NCBI RefSeq assembly: GCF_000374525.1
Contig: NZ_KB894578.1
Coordinates: forward strand, 1 to 64,000
DNA length: 64,000 nucleotides
Direction: 5' to 3'
Origin: Amorphus coralli DSM 19760
GTDB taxonomy: Bacteria > Pseudomonadota > Alphaproteobacteria > Rhizobiales > Amorphaceae
Shown: positions 15,946 through 25,633 of the stretch, piece after piece
How positions within the stretch are numbered: the first letter of the stretch is position 1
Layout: every line of letters starts with the position of its first letter
Notes under the pieces: model-generated
The model's database searches: none
The model's input: the letters and a program-made list of their open reading frames with translations, nothing else
What the model was told of the DNA's origin: nothing
Program-made: the position numbers and the translations under genes

Positions 15946-15959
15946 GCGCCAAAGCCTGC

Positions 15960-16865
15960 TCAGGCCCGCAAAGGATTCATCCTATGGGTCCGATACTCGG
16001 CTGGCTGAACCTCCCGAAAACCGGCAGCGAGGTCTTTGCGCACGAAGAACGCGTTGATGAGCGTCACGTCCATCCCGACCAGAATGTAACCTTTCTCCGC
16101 GGCGACCTCACAGGCCGCTGCAAGCGAGGAGCCATAGGATGTCTGGAATTCGAGCGTGTTGACGGGGGCTTCCGAACTGGTCGCTCTTCCAAAGACGGGC
16201 TGATCACACTCCAGCCGGTTGTTCACCTCGACCATGACGAGCCTGGGATCGACCACGGTGACAGCCCGCCACATCGCGACATCGGCGCCGTCCACGTCGA
16301 TCGACATGAGGTCGACTTCGCCCACAAATCCCGCGTCCCGATAAACGTCGTTGATGTTCTCGGTGGTGACTTCAGCAGTGACAATGCTCGGCGAGAAATA
16401 ACGGGACGGACGGCCATTGCGCTCGGGCGTGTGGTAATGCTTGGTGCTGAGCGCGCGTGCGAAGAAGTGACGGATAGCACCAGCTTTGGCGGGATCGATG
16501 TCCACTATCAACCCGTCAAACCCGAAATTTGTGATCAGGTTGATCGTATTGCCTTCCGGTATTCCGATGGTTGAGGCGCTCAAATCGCAGCCGACCTCAA
16601 TGCACCGCTTGGTCTTCATCCCGATGCGGGACAGGAGATACATCAGGATCCCATCCTCGTTGTTCTGAGAGAAGACGCTGAGTCCGATTTCGTCGAAATC
16701 AACCTCATCGGACAAGGCTTTGAGCTGAAGGTAATACTGCTTCACAGAAAGGGGATGCGGAGGGTTGTCGCGAGCCAGGTAGCTGTTCGAGGCCTGCCTG
16801 TCGTCGATGATCAGCGCGGCGACGTCTTCGCGCGTTGCGGCAGTCGGCTCGGTGGTGTCGGTCAT
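15960..16865 (-). CDS. FkbM-like putative methyltransferase
   Basis: 301 aa from ATG 16865 with GAGGAAAG upstream. It shows SQNNEDGIL, then a Rossmann-type first strand RCIEVGCDLSAST (about residue 85), VDIDPAKA and a SIDVDGADVAMWRA segment (about residue 180) that matches the D-x-E/D-G-A/D signature of FkbM-type methyltransferases. It is convergent with the 956-aa membrane protein gene, 14 bases apart. A sugar methylation role at the edge of the glycan region is likely. The family is often left unannotated, so the enzymatic call is moderate. Confidence 0.6.
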   Translation of the reverse strand: MTDTTEPTAATREDVAALIIDDRQASNSYLARDNPPHPLSVKQYYLQLKALSDEVDFDEIGLSVFSQNNEDGILMYLLSRIGMKTKRCIEVGCDLSASTIGIPEGNTINLITNFGFDGLIVDIDPAKAGAIRHFFARALSTKHYHTPERNGRPSRYFSPSIVTAEVTTENINDVYRDAGFVGEVDLMSIDVDGADVAMWRAVTVVDPRLVMVEVNNRLECDQPVFGRATSSEAPVNTLEFQTSYGSSLAAACEVAAEKGYILVGMDVTLINAFFVRKDLAAGFREVQPAEYRTHRMNPLRA

Positions 16866-17220
16866 CTCGGCCCTTTCCTCAGCACCCCTGGTGGGCGCGC
16901 GTCTCAAACGGTGCGGGCCTTAATCGCTTGAGGCAGGCCGCGCACGGCTTCATAGGGACCACAACGCTGTCGCGCAATCGGGTTGCTTGGCGGTCCGCTA
17001 CTTGCTGACGCGCGGTTGTGGCGCGTCGTTAAATTTTCGAGCGTGTCTGCGACGCGTAGAACCGGTCAAGTCACAGGAGCCAGGGTGCCGATCCCGCTAT
17101 CGGCAGCCATTGAGGTCAGGTGGTCCAGCCTGGATTTGGCGCGATCCCCAACCAGCCGCGGTAACGCCAGACCGGTGGCTTGGGTTCGGGCGCCTCATCA
17201 AGCAGGGGCGCCGCAGTCTC
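16866..17220. other. Intergenic region without recognisable feature
   Basis: 355 bases upstream of the FkbM-like gene and downstream of the VOC gene. It must hold the FkbM-like promoter. No ORF with a ribosome site, tRNA, convincing terminator or repeat was recognised. Confidence 0.4.
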
Positions 17221-17718
17221 CTATTCGTAAGCGCCAGCGGAGTAGGTGAGCTCGTAGCTGTGGCTGTAAAGCTCGAAGACGATGCCGAACGGGTCTTCGA
17301 CATAGACCATCCGGTAGGGCTTGGACCCTGGGAAATACTCGCGTACCGGCATCCGTTGCCGCCCGCCGGCTTCGACGATGCGCTGCGCCAGACCCTCGAC
17401 GTCCGGGTCCTGGACCGCGAAGTGGAACGTGCCGTGGCGCCTGTGCTCCAGCTTGTCGTCGGGAGCGTAATTCCCCGGAAACTCGAAGATCTCGATGCCG
17501 ATGCCGTCGGCGGTCGACAGGTGCGCGATCCTGAGGGAGCCCCATCCGGGGCCGAACACGTCCGTGCACATGACGCCGATGGCGCTGTCGTCCTCGATCG
17601 CCTCGGACGGCGCCATCACGACGTAGAAGCCGAGCACCTCGGAGTAGAATTTCACGGCCGCGTCGAGGTCCGGAACGGACAGGCCGATGTGGGAAAAGGT
17701 GCGGGGTGGCTGTGTCAT
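17221..17718 (-). CDS. VOC (glyoxalase/bleomycin resistance/dioxygenase) family protein
   Basis: 165 aa from ATG 17718. Two beta-alpha-beta-beta-beta modules can be seen: HIGLSVPDLDAAVKFY at the N-terminus with a metal-ligand His near residue 10, and HFAVQDPD...DPFGIVFELYS in the second half with a His and a Glu in ligand positions. VOC proteins bind a divalent metal and act as lyases, isomerases or extradiol dioxygenases. It is divergent from a LysR gene and probably controlled by it. The substrate is unknown; an aromatic or glutathione-linked one would fit the accessory metabolism nearby. Confidence 0.78.
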   Translation of the reverse strand: MTQPPRTFSHIGLSVPDLDAAVKFYSEVLGFYVVMAPSEAIEDDSAIGVMCTDVFGPGWGSLRIAHLSTADGIGIEIFEFPGNYAPDDKLEHRRHGTFHFAVQDPDVEGLAQRIVEAGGRQRMPVREYFPGSKPYRMVYVEDPFGIVFELYSHSYELTYSAGAYE

Positions 17719-17778
17719 CTCATATCTCTGTTGGCATCTCGCTGACGCCGATATGGACTGCGCACATCCTTCTGTGAA

Positions 17779-17796
17779 ATTATCATTCCGGATAAT
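17779..17796. promoter_or_regulatory. Palindromic LysR-type operator candidate
   Basis: ATTATC-N6-GATAAT, a perfect 6-base-arm dyad of T-N11-A type, lies between the VOC and LysR starts, 25 bases before the LysR ATG. LysR regulators usually bind such a site in the divergent gap and repress their own gene. A 14-of-16 relative of its core is found at 40268-40283 in the paaA promoter. Confidence 0.55.
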
Positions 17797-17821
17797 AAGC
17801 AGAACAAAGTGTAATCATCAG

Positions 17822-18712
17822 ATGCTCAACGCCACCTGGCTCGAGACCTTCACGACGCTTTGCGAGACCGGGCATTTCACCCGGGCCGCGGAGCGTCTGA
17901 CCATGTCTCAGCCGGGCGTGAGCCAGCATCTGAGGAAGCTGGAGCAGCAGGTCGGGCAGGGGCTGATCAGCCAGCAGGGCAAGAGTTTCACCCTCACCGC
18001 GGCCGGTGAAGCGGTCTTTGAGCTGGGTCTGTCGCGGCGAGCCGAGGAGCAACGCCTGCGCACTGCCATCGAAGCGGATGACCCGAATTCCGGGCCGGTT
18101 CACATCGCATGCTCGGGCAGCTTCGCCATGTTGCTCTACCCGGTCCTGTTGCCCTGGATGCGCAACGCGCCTGACCTGAAGGTTCATCTCGAGGCGGCGC
18201 CGCAGGCCGAGATCCTGGCAGGGCTGCTGGAAGGGCGTTTCGATCTGGGCGTGCTGGGGGCGGACCCCGACCACGCACGGCTGGAAGCCCAGCACCTGGG
18301 ACGCGAAGAGCTGTGTCTCGTCCTGCCGGCGGACGTAGCCGACACGCCTGTCTCTTTCGCCGACCTCGAGGCTCGCGGCTTCATCGCGCATCCCGACGGC
18401 TACGGCTATGCCGATGATCTGCTGAGATTGAATTTCCCCGACGACTACCCTGGCGCCGACCGGCTGAGCGTGCGCGGGTCGGTCAACCAGATCGGTCAGA
18501 TCCCCGCCGCCGTGGCCAGGGGCATCGGCTACACGCTGCTTCCCCGAAGCGGCGTGGAAGCGTTCGCAGAGCGAGACAGCCTATCCGTCGTCCCGCTTCC
18601 GAAGCGCCGCTGGCACGAGCTGTGGCTTGTCGTGCGCCGCGGGCGTCGCTTGTCGGCGCGGGTATGCTACGCGCGGGAGACGATTGAGACAGCGGCTGGC
18701 CAACTCCGCTGA
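17822..18712 (+). CDS. LysR-family transcriptional regulator
   Basis: 296 aa from ATG 17822. The N-terminal winged HTH (LETFTTLCETGHFTRAAERL, then SQPGVSQHLRKLEQQVG) is followed by a periplasmic-binding-protein-like effector domain starting near residue 90. It is divergent from the VOC gene across a 103-base gap carrying a dyad. The usual arrangement is that a ligand switches the regulator to activate the divergent gene. The inducer is unknown. Confidence 0.85.
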   Translation: MLNATWLETFTTLCETGHFTRAAERLTMSQPGVSQHLRKLEQQVGQGLISQQGKSFTLTAAGEAVFELGLSRRAEEQRLRTAIEADDPNSGPVHIACSGSFAMLLYPVLLPWMRNAPDLKVHLEAAPQAEILAGLLEGRFDLGVLGADPDHARLEAQHLGREELCLVLPADVADTPVSFADLEARGFIAHPDGYGYADDLLRLNFPDDYPGADRLSVRGSVNQIGQIPAAVARGIGYTLLPRSGVEAFAERDSLSVVPLPKRRWHELWLVVRRGRRLSARVCYARETIETAAGQLR

Positions 18713-18790
18713 GCGCCAGGTCGTCCGATCAGGGTGCTGAAGACGCTTCCCCGAAGAGATATATTTCTCAATGCCTTGATCGGAGAAGCG

Positions 18791-18864
18791 TGGCTGGGGC
18801 GCCAGGATTCGAACCTGGGATCACGAGACCAAAACCCGTTGCCTTACCGCTTGGCCACGCCCCA
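18791..18864 (-). tRNA. tRNA-Gln (anticodon UUG)
   Basis: Read on the minus strand, 74 nt including an encoded CCA. The seven-base acceptor stem (TGGGGCG with CGCCCCA), a D arm, an anticodon loop TTTTGGT centred on TTG, a TTCGAAT T-loop and discriminator G are all present. It is intact. Confidence 0.95.
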
Positions 18865-18948
18865 ATCCGCATCGCGCGGCATCGTCGGGCCGCGTCGAGA
18901 GGAAGCGTTCTAGCGTCTCGCCGGGCGCCCTGCAACGCCGGACCGGAC

Positions 18949-20580
18949 TCAGTCCACGGTGGCGGCCTCGCGCCGGGTAAGCGCCCGCTCCAGCGATGGC
19001 GCGGCATCCAGAAGCGCGCGCGTATAGGCGTGGGCAGGGCGCGAAAAGACCGCGTTCGTCGCACCGCTTTCCACAATGGAACCGGACTGCATCACATAGA
19101 CCCGGTCGGTCACGGCGCGGACCACGCTCAGATCGTGGGAGATGAAGAGGAGCGCGAGATTCATCTCCAGCCTCAGGCGCGCGAGCAGGTCGAGCACCTG
19201 CGCCTGCAGCGAGACGTCGAGGGCGGAGACGGGCTCGTCGGCGACCACCAGCGCCGGCCGGGTGACGATGGCGCGGGCGATCGCGATGCGCTGGCGCTGG
19301 CCGCCGGAAAACTGGTGCGGGTAGCGCGCGGCGTCGGCCTCCGCGAGCCCCACGTGGTCGAGGGCGTCGACGATCCGGCGCCGGCGCTCGTCGGGGGCGC
19401 AGGCGCTACCCAGGAGATGCAACGGCTCGCCGACGATGCGGCCGACGGTGTGCCGGGGATCGAAGCTGCCGTAAGGGTCCTGGAAAACGGCCTGGATCTC
19501 GGGGCGCACGGAGCGCAGCTCTGAAGCGGTCATCGCGAACAGGTCGCTGCCGCGAAAGCGGACCGTTCCGCCGTCGGGCCTGTCGAGGGCAAGGATCGTG
19601 CGGGCGAGCGTCGATTTTCCGGAGCCGGATTCGCCGACGAGACCGGCGCTCTCGCCCGCCCGGACGGAAACGCTGACGGCATCCAGCACCCGCGCCTCGC
19701 GGCGGGGTCCGAACAGGCGTGCCCGGGGCAGGGGGTAGGCGCGCGCCACCCGTTCGGCCTCGACCAGCAGCGGCGCATCGGCCTTGGGGGCGGGAACCGG
19801 ACGCGGGGTGGCGGTGGTCGCCGCGATCAGCCGGCGGGTCTCCGCGCTCTTCGGGGCACGGAAGAGGGCGAGGGGCGCGGCCTCCTCCACGATCCGCCCA
19901 TCCTTCATCACGGCAATCCGGTCGGCCATGTCGGCGACCACCGCGAGATCGTGGGTGATGAGGACCAGCGCGGCGCCTTCGGCCGCAGCCACGTCGCGCA
20001 GGAGGGCGAGGATCTGCGCCTGCACGGTGACGTCCAGTGCCGTGGTCGGCTCGTCGGCGATGAGAAGCTTCGGGTCGGCGGCAATGGCGATGGCGATGAC
20101 CACGCGCTGGCGCTGGCCGCCCGAGAGCTGGTGCGGGTAGCGATCCGGCCCGACGCCCTGGTCGGCGAGGCCGACGCGCTTCAGAAGGGTTGCCACCCGC
20201 GCATCGACGGCGGCGCGCCCGAGCGGCAGGTGCAGGCGGACGGCCTCGGCGATCTGGTCGCCGACGGTGCGCACCGGGTTGAGCGCGGTCATCGGTTCCT
20301 GGAAGACGAGCCCGATCTTGCGGCCCCTGATGCCACACATGGCGCGCTCCGACCGGGTCATCAGGTCTTCGCCGTCGAGGCGGATGGACCCGCTGGTACG
20401 GGCGCCGGCGGGAAGCAGCCGCATGACGGAGAGCGCGGTCATCGACTTGCCGGAGCCGGATTCGCCGACGATGCCGACGGTTTCGCCCGCGCGGACGGTG
20501 AGGCTGACGTCGTCGAGGATCGGCTGCGCGCCGATCGACAGGGACAGCCGGTCGATGTCCAGAAGCGCCATGTCGCTCAC
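18949..20580 (-). CDS. Fused dipeptide-type ABC transporter ATPase (DppD-DppF-like, two nucleotide-binding domains)
   Basis: 543 aa with two complete ABC cassettes in tandem. Each has Walker A (GESGSGKS, about residues 39 and 317), a Q-loop, the LSGGQRQR or FSGGQRQR signature and Walker B with DEP. It powers the two permeases encoded just upstream. The start is GTG 20580, overlapping the DppC-like stop (GTGA); ATG 20571 is the alternative. It is the last gene of an operon reading M20 deacylase, binding protein, DppB, DppC, ATPase. The imported substrate is probably a peptide-like compound that the M20 enzyme hydrolyses. Confidence 0.88.
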   Translation of the reverse strand: MSDMALLDIDRLSLSIGAQPILDDVSLTVRAGETVGIVGESGSGKSMTALSVMRLLPAGARTSGSIRLDGEDLMTRSERAMCGIRGRKIGLVFQEPMTALNPVRTVGDQIAEAVRLHLPLGRAAVDARVATLLKRVGLADQGVGPDRYPHQLSGGQRQRVVIAIAIAADPKLLIADEPTTALDVTVQAQILALLRDVAAAEGAALVLITHDLAVVADMADRIAVMKDGRIVEEAAPLALFRAPKSAETRRLIAATTATPRPVPAPKADAPLLVEAERVARAYPLPRARLFGPRREARVLDAVSVSVRAGESAGLVGESGSGKSTLARTILALDRPDGGTVRFRGSDLFAMTASELRSVRPEIQAVFQDPYGSFDPRHTVGRIVGEPLHLLGSACAPDERRRRIVDALDHVGLAEADAARYPHQFSGGQRQRIAIARAIVTRPALVVADEPVSALDVSLQAQVLDLLARLRLEMNLALLFISHDLSVVRAVTDRVYVMQSGSIVESGATNAVFSRPAHAYTRALLDAAPSLERALTRREAATVD

Positions 20581-21443
20581 CGCGTCCGATCCAGGCGGGG
20601 GTCGAGCACGTCACGCAGGCCGTCGCCCAGAAGGTTGAGGCCGAGGACGGAGGCAACGATGGCGAGCCCCGGCACGATGGCGAGCCAGGGCGCGATCGCC
20701 ATCATGGTCTGGGCGTCGGCCAGCATCTTGCCCCAGCTCGGCATGGGCGGCTGGGTGCCGAGGCCCACGTAGGAGAGGCCGGCCTCCGCGAGGATCGCCA
20801 GGGCGAACTGAATGGTGCTCTGCACGATGATCAGGCTGGCGACGTTGGGCAGCACGTGTTCCACGGTGATGCGCGCCCGTGTCTTGCCGGCGACCCGGGC
20901 GGCCAGAACGAATTCGCGGCCCCACAGCGCGCGTGCCGCGCCCCGGGTGACCCGAGCGAAGACCGGCACGTTGAAGATGCCGATGGCAATCATGGCGTTG
21001 ATCGCGCCGGGGCCGAAGATGGCGGTGATCATCACTGCCGTGACCAGCGCCGGAAAGGCGAAGACCAGGTCGCTGCCGCGCATCAGGATGCTGTCGAGCA
21101 GGCCGCCCTCGGCCGCGGCCGCCAGCCCAAGCGGCACACCGATCCCGATGCCGATGGCCACGGCCACGACCGCGACCCCGAGCGAATTGCGCGCCCCGAC
21201 CAACAGCATGGAGAAGATGTCCCGGCCGAAGGCGTCGGTGCCGAGCCAGTGAACCGGGTTGGGCGGCTGCAGCCGGTCGCGGATCACCACCTCGGCAACC
21301 GGAAAGGGGGTCCAGACGAAGGAGACGAGGGCGGCGGCGAGCAGCGTCAGCGTGATCGCCGCGCCGATCAGGAAAGAGGGATGGCGCAGCGCCCGCGCGA
21401 CCATACTGCGGCGGTTCACGCCGTCGATAGCGGTCTCGCTCAT
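20577..21443 (-). CDS. Peptide-type ABC transporter permease (DppC family)
   Basis: 288 aa from ATG 21443, overlapping the upstream stop (ATGA). The N-terminal helix precedes [22 protein letters not shown], the classic DppC/OppC loop, and the EAA coupling motif region ([17 protein letters not shown]) lies in the second half. There are about six transmembrane helices. It forms the channel heterodimer with the DppB-like partner. Confidence 0.88.
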   Translation of the reverse strand: MSETAIDGVNRRSMVARALRHPSFLIGAAITLTLLAAALVSFVWTPFPVAEVVIRDRLQPPNPVHWLGTDAFGRDIFSMLLVGARNSLGVAVVAVAIGIGIGVPLGLAAAAEGGLLDSILMRGSDLVFAFPALVTAVMITAIFGPGAINAMIAIGIFNVPVFARVTRGAARALWGREFVLAARVAGKTRARITVEHVLPNVASLIIVQSTIQFALAILAEAGLSYVGLGTQPPMPSWGKMLADAQTMMAIAPWLAIVPGLAIVASVLGLNLLGDGLRDVLDPRLDRTR

Positions 21444-22390
21444 CGGCCGGTGTCCCTGAGCCGGGGATCGACGGCGGCATAGGCGAGGTCGACCAGGAAG
21501 TTGACGATCACCACCGTTGCCACCAGCAGCACGGTCAGGCTTTGCACCACGATCAGGTCGCGCTGGGCCACGGCCTGGAAGATCAGCCGTCCCAGCCCCG
21601 GCAGGTAGAAGACGTTCTCGATGATGATGGTGCCGGCGATCAGGAAGGCGAACTGCAGACCGAGAATGGTCAGCACCGGGATCAGCGCGTTGCGCACGGC
21701 GTGGCGCCAGACGGTGGCCAGGAACGGCAGGCCCTTGGCGCGCGCGGTGCGGATATAGTCCTCATGCAGCACGTCGAGCAGGGCGGAGCGCATCACCCGG
21801 GCAAGGATCGCCGCCTGCGGCAGCGCCAGCGCGATGGCCGGCAGGATCAACGAGGCCAGGGCAGCAGCGGGCCCTGCATCCCAGCCTGCAAACCCGCCCG
21901 CGGGCACCCAGCGCAGCGTCACGGCGAACAGATAGACCAGCAGGATCCCGAACCAGAAGTTCGGCACCGCAACGCCCACCTGGGCAAAACCCATCACGGT
22001 GGCGTCCGGCCAGCGATTGTGGGCGGTGGCGGCAAGCGTGCCGAGCGGGATGGCGATGGCGGTGGAGAGCAGGAGCGCCATCAGCGCCAGCGGCAGGCTG
22101 ACCAGCGCACGGTCGGCGATCAGGCCGGCGACCGGCACTCGGTAGGTGTAGCTGATGCCGAAATCGCCGACGAGCATGCCGCCGATCCAGCCGAGATAAC
22201 GGGCGAGGGCGGGCCGGTCGAGGCCGAGCTCGGTTCTCAGCGCCGCGATGGTGTCCGGCTGGGCGTTGACGCCCAGCATCAGGCTGGCGGGGTCGCCGGG
22301 CAGGATCTCCAGAACCGCGAATACGACGACCGTCGCGACGAGCAGCGTCGCGACGAGGCCGCCCAGCCTGCGGATCAGGAAGACGAGCAC
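21440..22390 (-). CDS. Peptide-type ABC transporter permease (DppB family)
   Basis: 316 aa. The start is GTG 22390, supported by GGGGAG five bases upstream. The N-terminal VFLIRRLGGLVATL helix, the LPGDPASLMLG motif and the late RTARAKGLPFLATVWRHAVRNAL EAA-type loop identify the DppB/OppB family. It pairs with the DppC-like permease whose start overlaps its stop. Confidence 0.88.
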   Translation of the reverse strand: MLVFLIRRLGGLVATLLVATVVVFAVLEILPGDPASLMLGVNAQPDTIAALRTELGLDRPALARYLGWIGGMLVGDFGISYTYRVPVAGLIADRALVSLPLALMALLLSTAIAIPLGTLAATAHNRWPDATVMGFAQVGVAVPNFWFGILLVYLFAVTLRWVPAGGFAGWDAGPAAALASLILPAIALALPQAAILARVMRSALLDVLHEDYIRTARAKGLPFLATVWRHAVRNALIPVLTILGLQFAFLIAGTIIIENVFYLPGLGRLIFQAVAQRDLIVVQSLTVLLVATVVIVNFLVDLAYAAVDPRLRDTGR

Positions 22391-22422
22391 GGATCTCCCC
22401 GCCTATCGGGTGAGGGCTGCGC

Positions 22423-23907
22423 TCACGGCGCCCAGTGGACGTCGGTGAGGTCGTTGGCCTGGATCGGCGCGTCGGACCACAATCCCTTCAGCTTCGCGTT
22501 CCAGACGCCGGCCTTGGGCAGCTGGAACAGGAAGCCGTTGACCGCGTCCGCCGCAATCATGTCCTGGGCCTGCCGGAACAGGGCATTGCGCGCCTTGGGA
22601 TCCGCCTCGGACTGCAGTGTGTCGATGATGGCGTCGAACTCCGGGTTGTCGTAGCCGAAATAGTAGTCGTCGCGGGCGTAGATATCGACGTCCAGCGGCT
22701 CGGTGTGGGAGACGATGGTCATGTCGAAGTCGTGGCCTTTGAAGACCTGCTCCAGCCACTGCGCCCACTCCACCGGGATGATCTCGACGGTGATGCCGAT
22801 CTTGGAAAGCTCGGAGGCGATGATCTCGCCGGAGCGGCGGGCGTAGGTCGTCGGCGGCAGCTTCATGGTGGCCTCGAAACCGTCCGGGTAGCCGGCCTCG
22901 GCCAGCAGCGTCCTGGCCTTCTCCAGGGCGTACGGGTAGGTGCCGGTCAGGTCCTCGTAGGCCGGGTGGTGCGGCGCGAAGTGCGAGCCGATCGGCGTGC
23001 CGTAGCCGAACATGGCGCCGTCGATGATTGCCTGGCGGTCGATGGCATGGCTGATCGCCTGGCGCACTTTCAGGTCGGCGAAGGGCTTCTCCCGGTTGTT
23101 GAGCGCCAGGATGGTCTCGCCCTCGCTGGTCCCGACCACCACGGCGAAGCGCGGGTCGGCCTCGAACTGGGGCAGGTTCTCGGTGGCCGGAAAGTTGGGA
23201 TAGGCGTCGAGGTCGCCGGCAAGCATGGCGGCGAGCGATGCGGCCGGATCGCCGACGAACTTGAAGGTCGCGCCGGTGAGCGCAGCCGGTTCGCCCCAAT
23301 AAGCCTCGTTGCGCTCCAGCAGGACGCTGTCGCCCTTCACCCAGCGTGAGAACTTGAACGGTCCGGTACCGACGGGGGCGGTGGTGTTGGTGTCGGCACT
23401 CTCCGCTGCCACGATCACCGCGTCCCCCCAGCCGAGATCGAAGAGAAAGCTGCCGGCGGGCCGGGAGAGCGTGATCTCGACCGTTTCCGGATCGACGACG
23501 GTTACCGCCTCGATCGGCTCGAAGATCCGCTTCTGGGCGTTGGTGGATTCGTCGGCCCTGGCGCGGTCGAAGGAAAACTTCACGTCCTCGGCATCGAAAC
23601 CGGTGCCGTCATGGAAGGTGACGCCGTCACGGAGCTGAAACGTGTAGGTGAGGCCGTCGTCGGAGATGGACCAGCTCTCCGCCAGGCCCGGTTTCACCGA
23701 CCCGTCGGCGTCGATGCGGGTCAGCCCCTCGAAGACGTTCTGGTAGACCACCTCGTCGATGGCCGCGGCGGCACCTGCCGTCGGGTCAAGGTGCGGCGGC
23801 TCGAGCCGCATGCCGATGGTGGCGGTGGTTTTCTGGGCGAATGCCGGTGCGGTGAGACCGGCTGCCAGCACGAGGCCGGCGGCGAGGGCGTGGACCGTAC
23901 GACGCAT
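22423..23907 (-). CDS. Periplasmic peptide-type solute-binding protein (SBP_bac_5)
   Basis: 494 aa from ATG 23907 with a strong GGAAGGAAGAG site. A Sec signal peptide is evident (RR, hydrophobic stretch, cleavage after APAFA at about residue 25). The family 5 hallmarks PHLDPT, NVFEGLTRID, PGLAESW and HAIDRQAI are present. It captures the ligand for the DppBC/ATPase complex. Because its operon begins with an M20 deacylase, the ligand may be an N-acylated amino acid or dipeptide; this is inference. Confidence 0.9.
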   Translation of the reverse strand: MRRTVHALAAGLVLAAGLTAPAFAQKTTATIGMRLEPPHLDPTAGAAAAIDEVVYQNVFEGLTRIDADGSVKPGLAESWSISDDGLTYTFQLRDGVTFHDGTGFDAEDVKFSFDRARADESTNAQKRIFEPIEAVTVVDPETVEITLSRPAGSFLFDLGWGDAVIVAAESADTNTTAPVGTGPFKFSRWVKGDSVLLERNEAYWGEPAALTGATFKFVGDPAASLAAMLAGDLDAYPNFPATENLPQFEADPRFAVVVGTSEGETILALNNREKPFADLKVRQAISHAIDRQAIIDGAMFGYGTPIGSHFAPHHPAYEDLTGTYPYALEKARTLLAEAGYPDGFEATMKLPPTTYARRSGEIIASELSKIGITVEIIPVEWAQWLEQVFKGHDFDMTIVSHTEPLDVDIYARDDYYFGYDNPEFDAIIDTLQSEADPKARNALFRQAQDMIAADAVNGFLFQLPKAGVWNAKLKGLWSDAPIQANDLTDVHWAP

Positions 23908-23986
23908 CGCGGCTCTTCCTTCCCTTGTGTGACGAACGGTGGGCAACCGGCAGCGTCCGGTGGTGCCCGGCGGTGGATATTCGCGC

Positions 23987-25261
23987 CTATGCTCTGCCCG
24001 CGGTCAACAACCCATGTGCGGCCATGGCCATCACGCGGGCGGAGTCGACCATGTCGTCGATGCCGACGAACTCGTCCGGCTGGTGGGCAAGATCGAGAAT
24101 GCCCGGCCCATAGGCGATGCAGTCGTGCAGGTGGCCAATGCGGGCGATGTGCTTCTGGTCGTAGGTACCGGGCGAGATCACGTAGTCCGGCTCCTTGCCA
24201 AGCACCGAGCGGATCGCCTCCGCCACGCCCAGGACCACCGGCGCGTCGCGCTCGGTCATGGTCGGCAGCGCCTCGAACAGGTCGCGGATCCGGTAGCGGA
24301 AGTCTGGCCGGGAGGTGGCGAGCCGGTCGAGAAGGCCGGTCACCTCGGCCTTCACCGTCTCGATGGGCTCCTCGATCAGGAAGCGCCGGTCGATCACCAT
24401 GCGGCAGGAATCCGGTACGCAGGCGCTCGGCAGCCCGTCGAAATCCTCCTCCATGCCGCCGTGGATGGAGTTGATGTTGAGGGTGGAGCGACGCGCGCCC
24501 TCCGGCGCGATGGGCATTTCGGTGCGCCGCTCCGACAGGGCCGGAAAAAGCTCCGTCTCGAAGGCGTTGAGGACGGCCGCCATGTGGCGCACGCCGCAAT
24601 CGCCAAGGAACGGCATGGAGCCGTGGGCAATGCGCCCTTGCGTCTCGATCTCGGCCCACCAGACGCCGCGGTGGCCCAGGCAGATCCGGTCCTTGTTGAG
24701 GGGTTCGGGAATGATGACGTGGTCGACGCGCGGGCGAGAAAAAAGCCCCTGCGCCGCCAGGTGCGCGACGCCGCCGAAGCCGCCCGACTCCTCGTCTACC
24801 GTCCCGGAGATCTCCAGCGTGCCGGGCAGATCGGGAAAGGCCTCGATCAGCGCCTCCATTGCGATCACCGAGGCGGCCAGCCCGCCCTTCATGTCGCAGG
24901 TGCCACGCCCGTAGATTCGGCCGTCGCGCACCACCGGCGTGAACGGATCGCTGGTCCAGCCGTGACCCGCGGCCACCACGTCGATGTGCGAGTTGAAATG
25001 CACGCAGGGGCCGGGGCGGCTGCCCTGCCGCCGGGCGATCACGTTCATGCGGGGATAGCGGTCGCTGTCGCCAGGCGTATCGGTGCCGCGGATGTAGGCG
25101 ATCTCGAAACCGCGCCGGCGCAGGCGCTCGCCCAGAAATTTCGCGCAGGGGACATAGGCGTCTCCCGGCGGATTGATGGTCGGGATGGCGACGAGATCGC
25201 AGGTCAGCGCGACCAGGTCGTCGCGCTTGTCCGCAATTCGCGAGTGCAGGGCATCGAGCAT
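23987..25261 (-). CDS. M20 metallopeptidase, ArgE/DapE-like deacylase
   Basis: 424 aa from ATG 25261. Metal ligands are recognisable: H92 (NSHIDVV), D123 (GRGTCDMKGG), catalytic E157/E158 (DEESGG) and a late His in HQPDEF. The fold has a dimerisation domain inserted near residues 210-330. Enzymes of this type remove acyl or aminoacyl groups in the cytoplasm with two zinc ions. It is the first gene of the peptide ABC operon, so it probably processes what is imported. ArgE proper is normally unlinked to transporters. Confidence 0.85.
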   Translation of the reverse strand: MLDALHSRIADKRDDLVALTCDLVAIPTINPPGDAYVPCAKFLGERLRRRGFEIAYIRGTDTPGDSDRYPRMNVIARRQGSRPGPCVHFNSHIDVVAAGHGWTSDPFTPVVRDGRIYGRGTCDMKGGLAASVIAMEALIEAFPDLPGTLEISGTVDEESGGFGGVAHLAAQGLFSRPRVDHVIIPEPLNKDRICLGHRGVWWAEIETQGRIAHGSMPFLGDCGVRHMAAVLNAFETELFPALSERRTEMPIAPEGARRSTLNINSIHGGMEEDFDGLPSACVPDSCRMVIDRRFLIEEPIETVKAEVTGLLDRLATSRPDFRYRIRDLFEALPTMTERDAPVVLGVAEAIRSVLGKEPDYVISPGTYDQKHIARIGHLHDCIAYGPGILDLAHQPDEFVGIDDMVDSARVMAMAAHGLLTAGRA

Positions 25262-25633
25262 CGAATCGTCCGCTGCTGCCGGTGGGGGCGATGTCAGGCG
25301 GCAGTCTAGTGCAGGGATTCGGCCGCACGGAACCGGTCATGTCGCGGCGGCGCGTTGGCAGCTGTGTCGGCCGCTGTGGTTTTCGCGCCACGGCGGCAAC
25401 AGAGTTAACGAATTCCTTCGAAAAACACCCCGATCGGGGCCCTCAGCGGCCGTTTGGTTAGGAACTGTTAACCATAACGGCGCGACAAACGGGGCATGGC
25501 TCATGTGTTCGACCGTGTACCGGCTGAGCCAATTCCAGCCGGTCGATGAGCCCAACAAGAGACTGCAAGGCGTCTGAGCGCAGATCCAGCGGCGGTGTCC
25601 ACCGTCTGCAACCGATGAGCTTGGAGTTCGACT
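25262..25633. other. Divergent intergenic region before the first porin
   Basis: 372 bases between the M20 operon and the first porin. It holds the inverted repeat GGTTA-N8-TAACC at 25456-25473, in an AT-richer patch that is the probable porin promoter region, and a GGAG ribosome site at the porin start. No firm -35/-10 pair was recognised. Confidence 0.4.

Noticed and set aside
19406-20656. A 416-codon minus frame overlapping the fused ABC ATPase
   Set aside because: Alternate frame of the ATPase gene, with no ABC motifs of its own.
25456-25480. CtrA site upstream of porin 1 (TTAACC-type motif)
   Set aside because: The full TTAA-N7-TTAA pattern is not met; only the GGTTA-N8-TAACC dyad is reported as observed.
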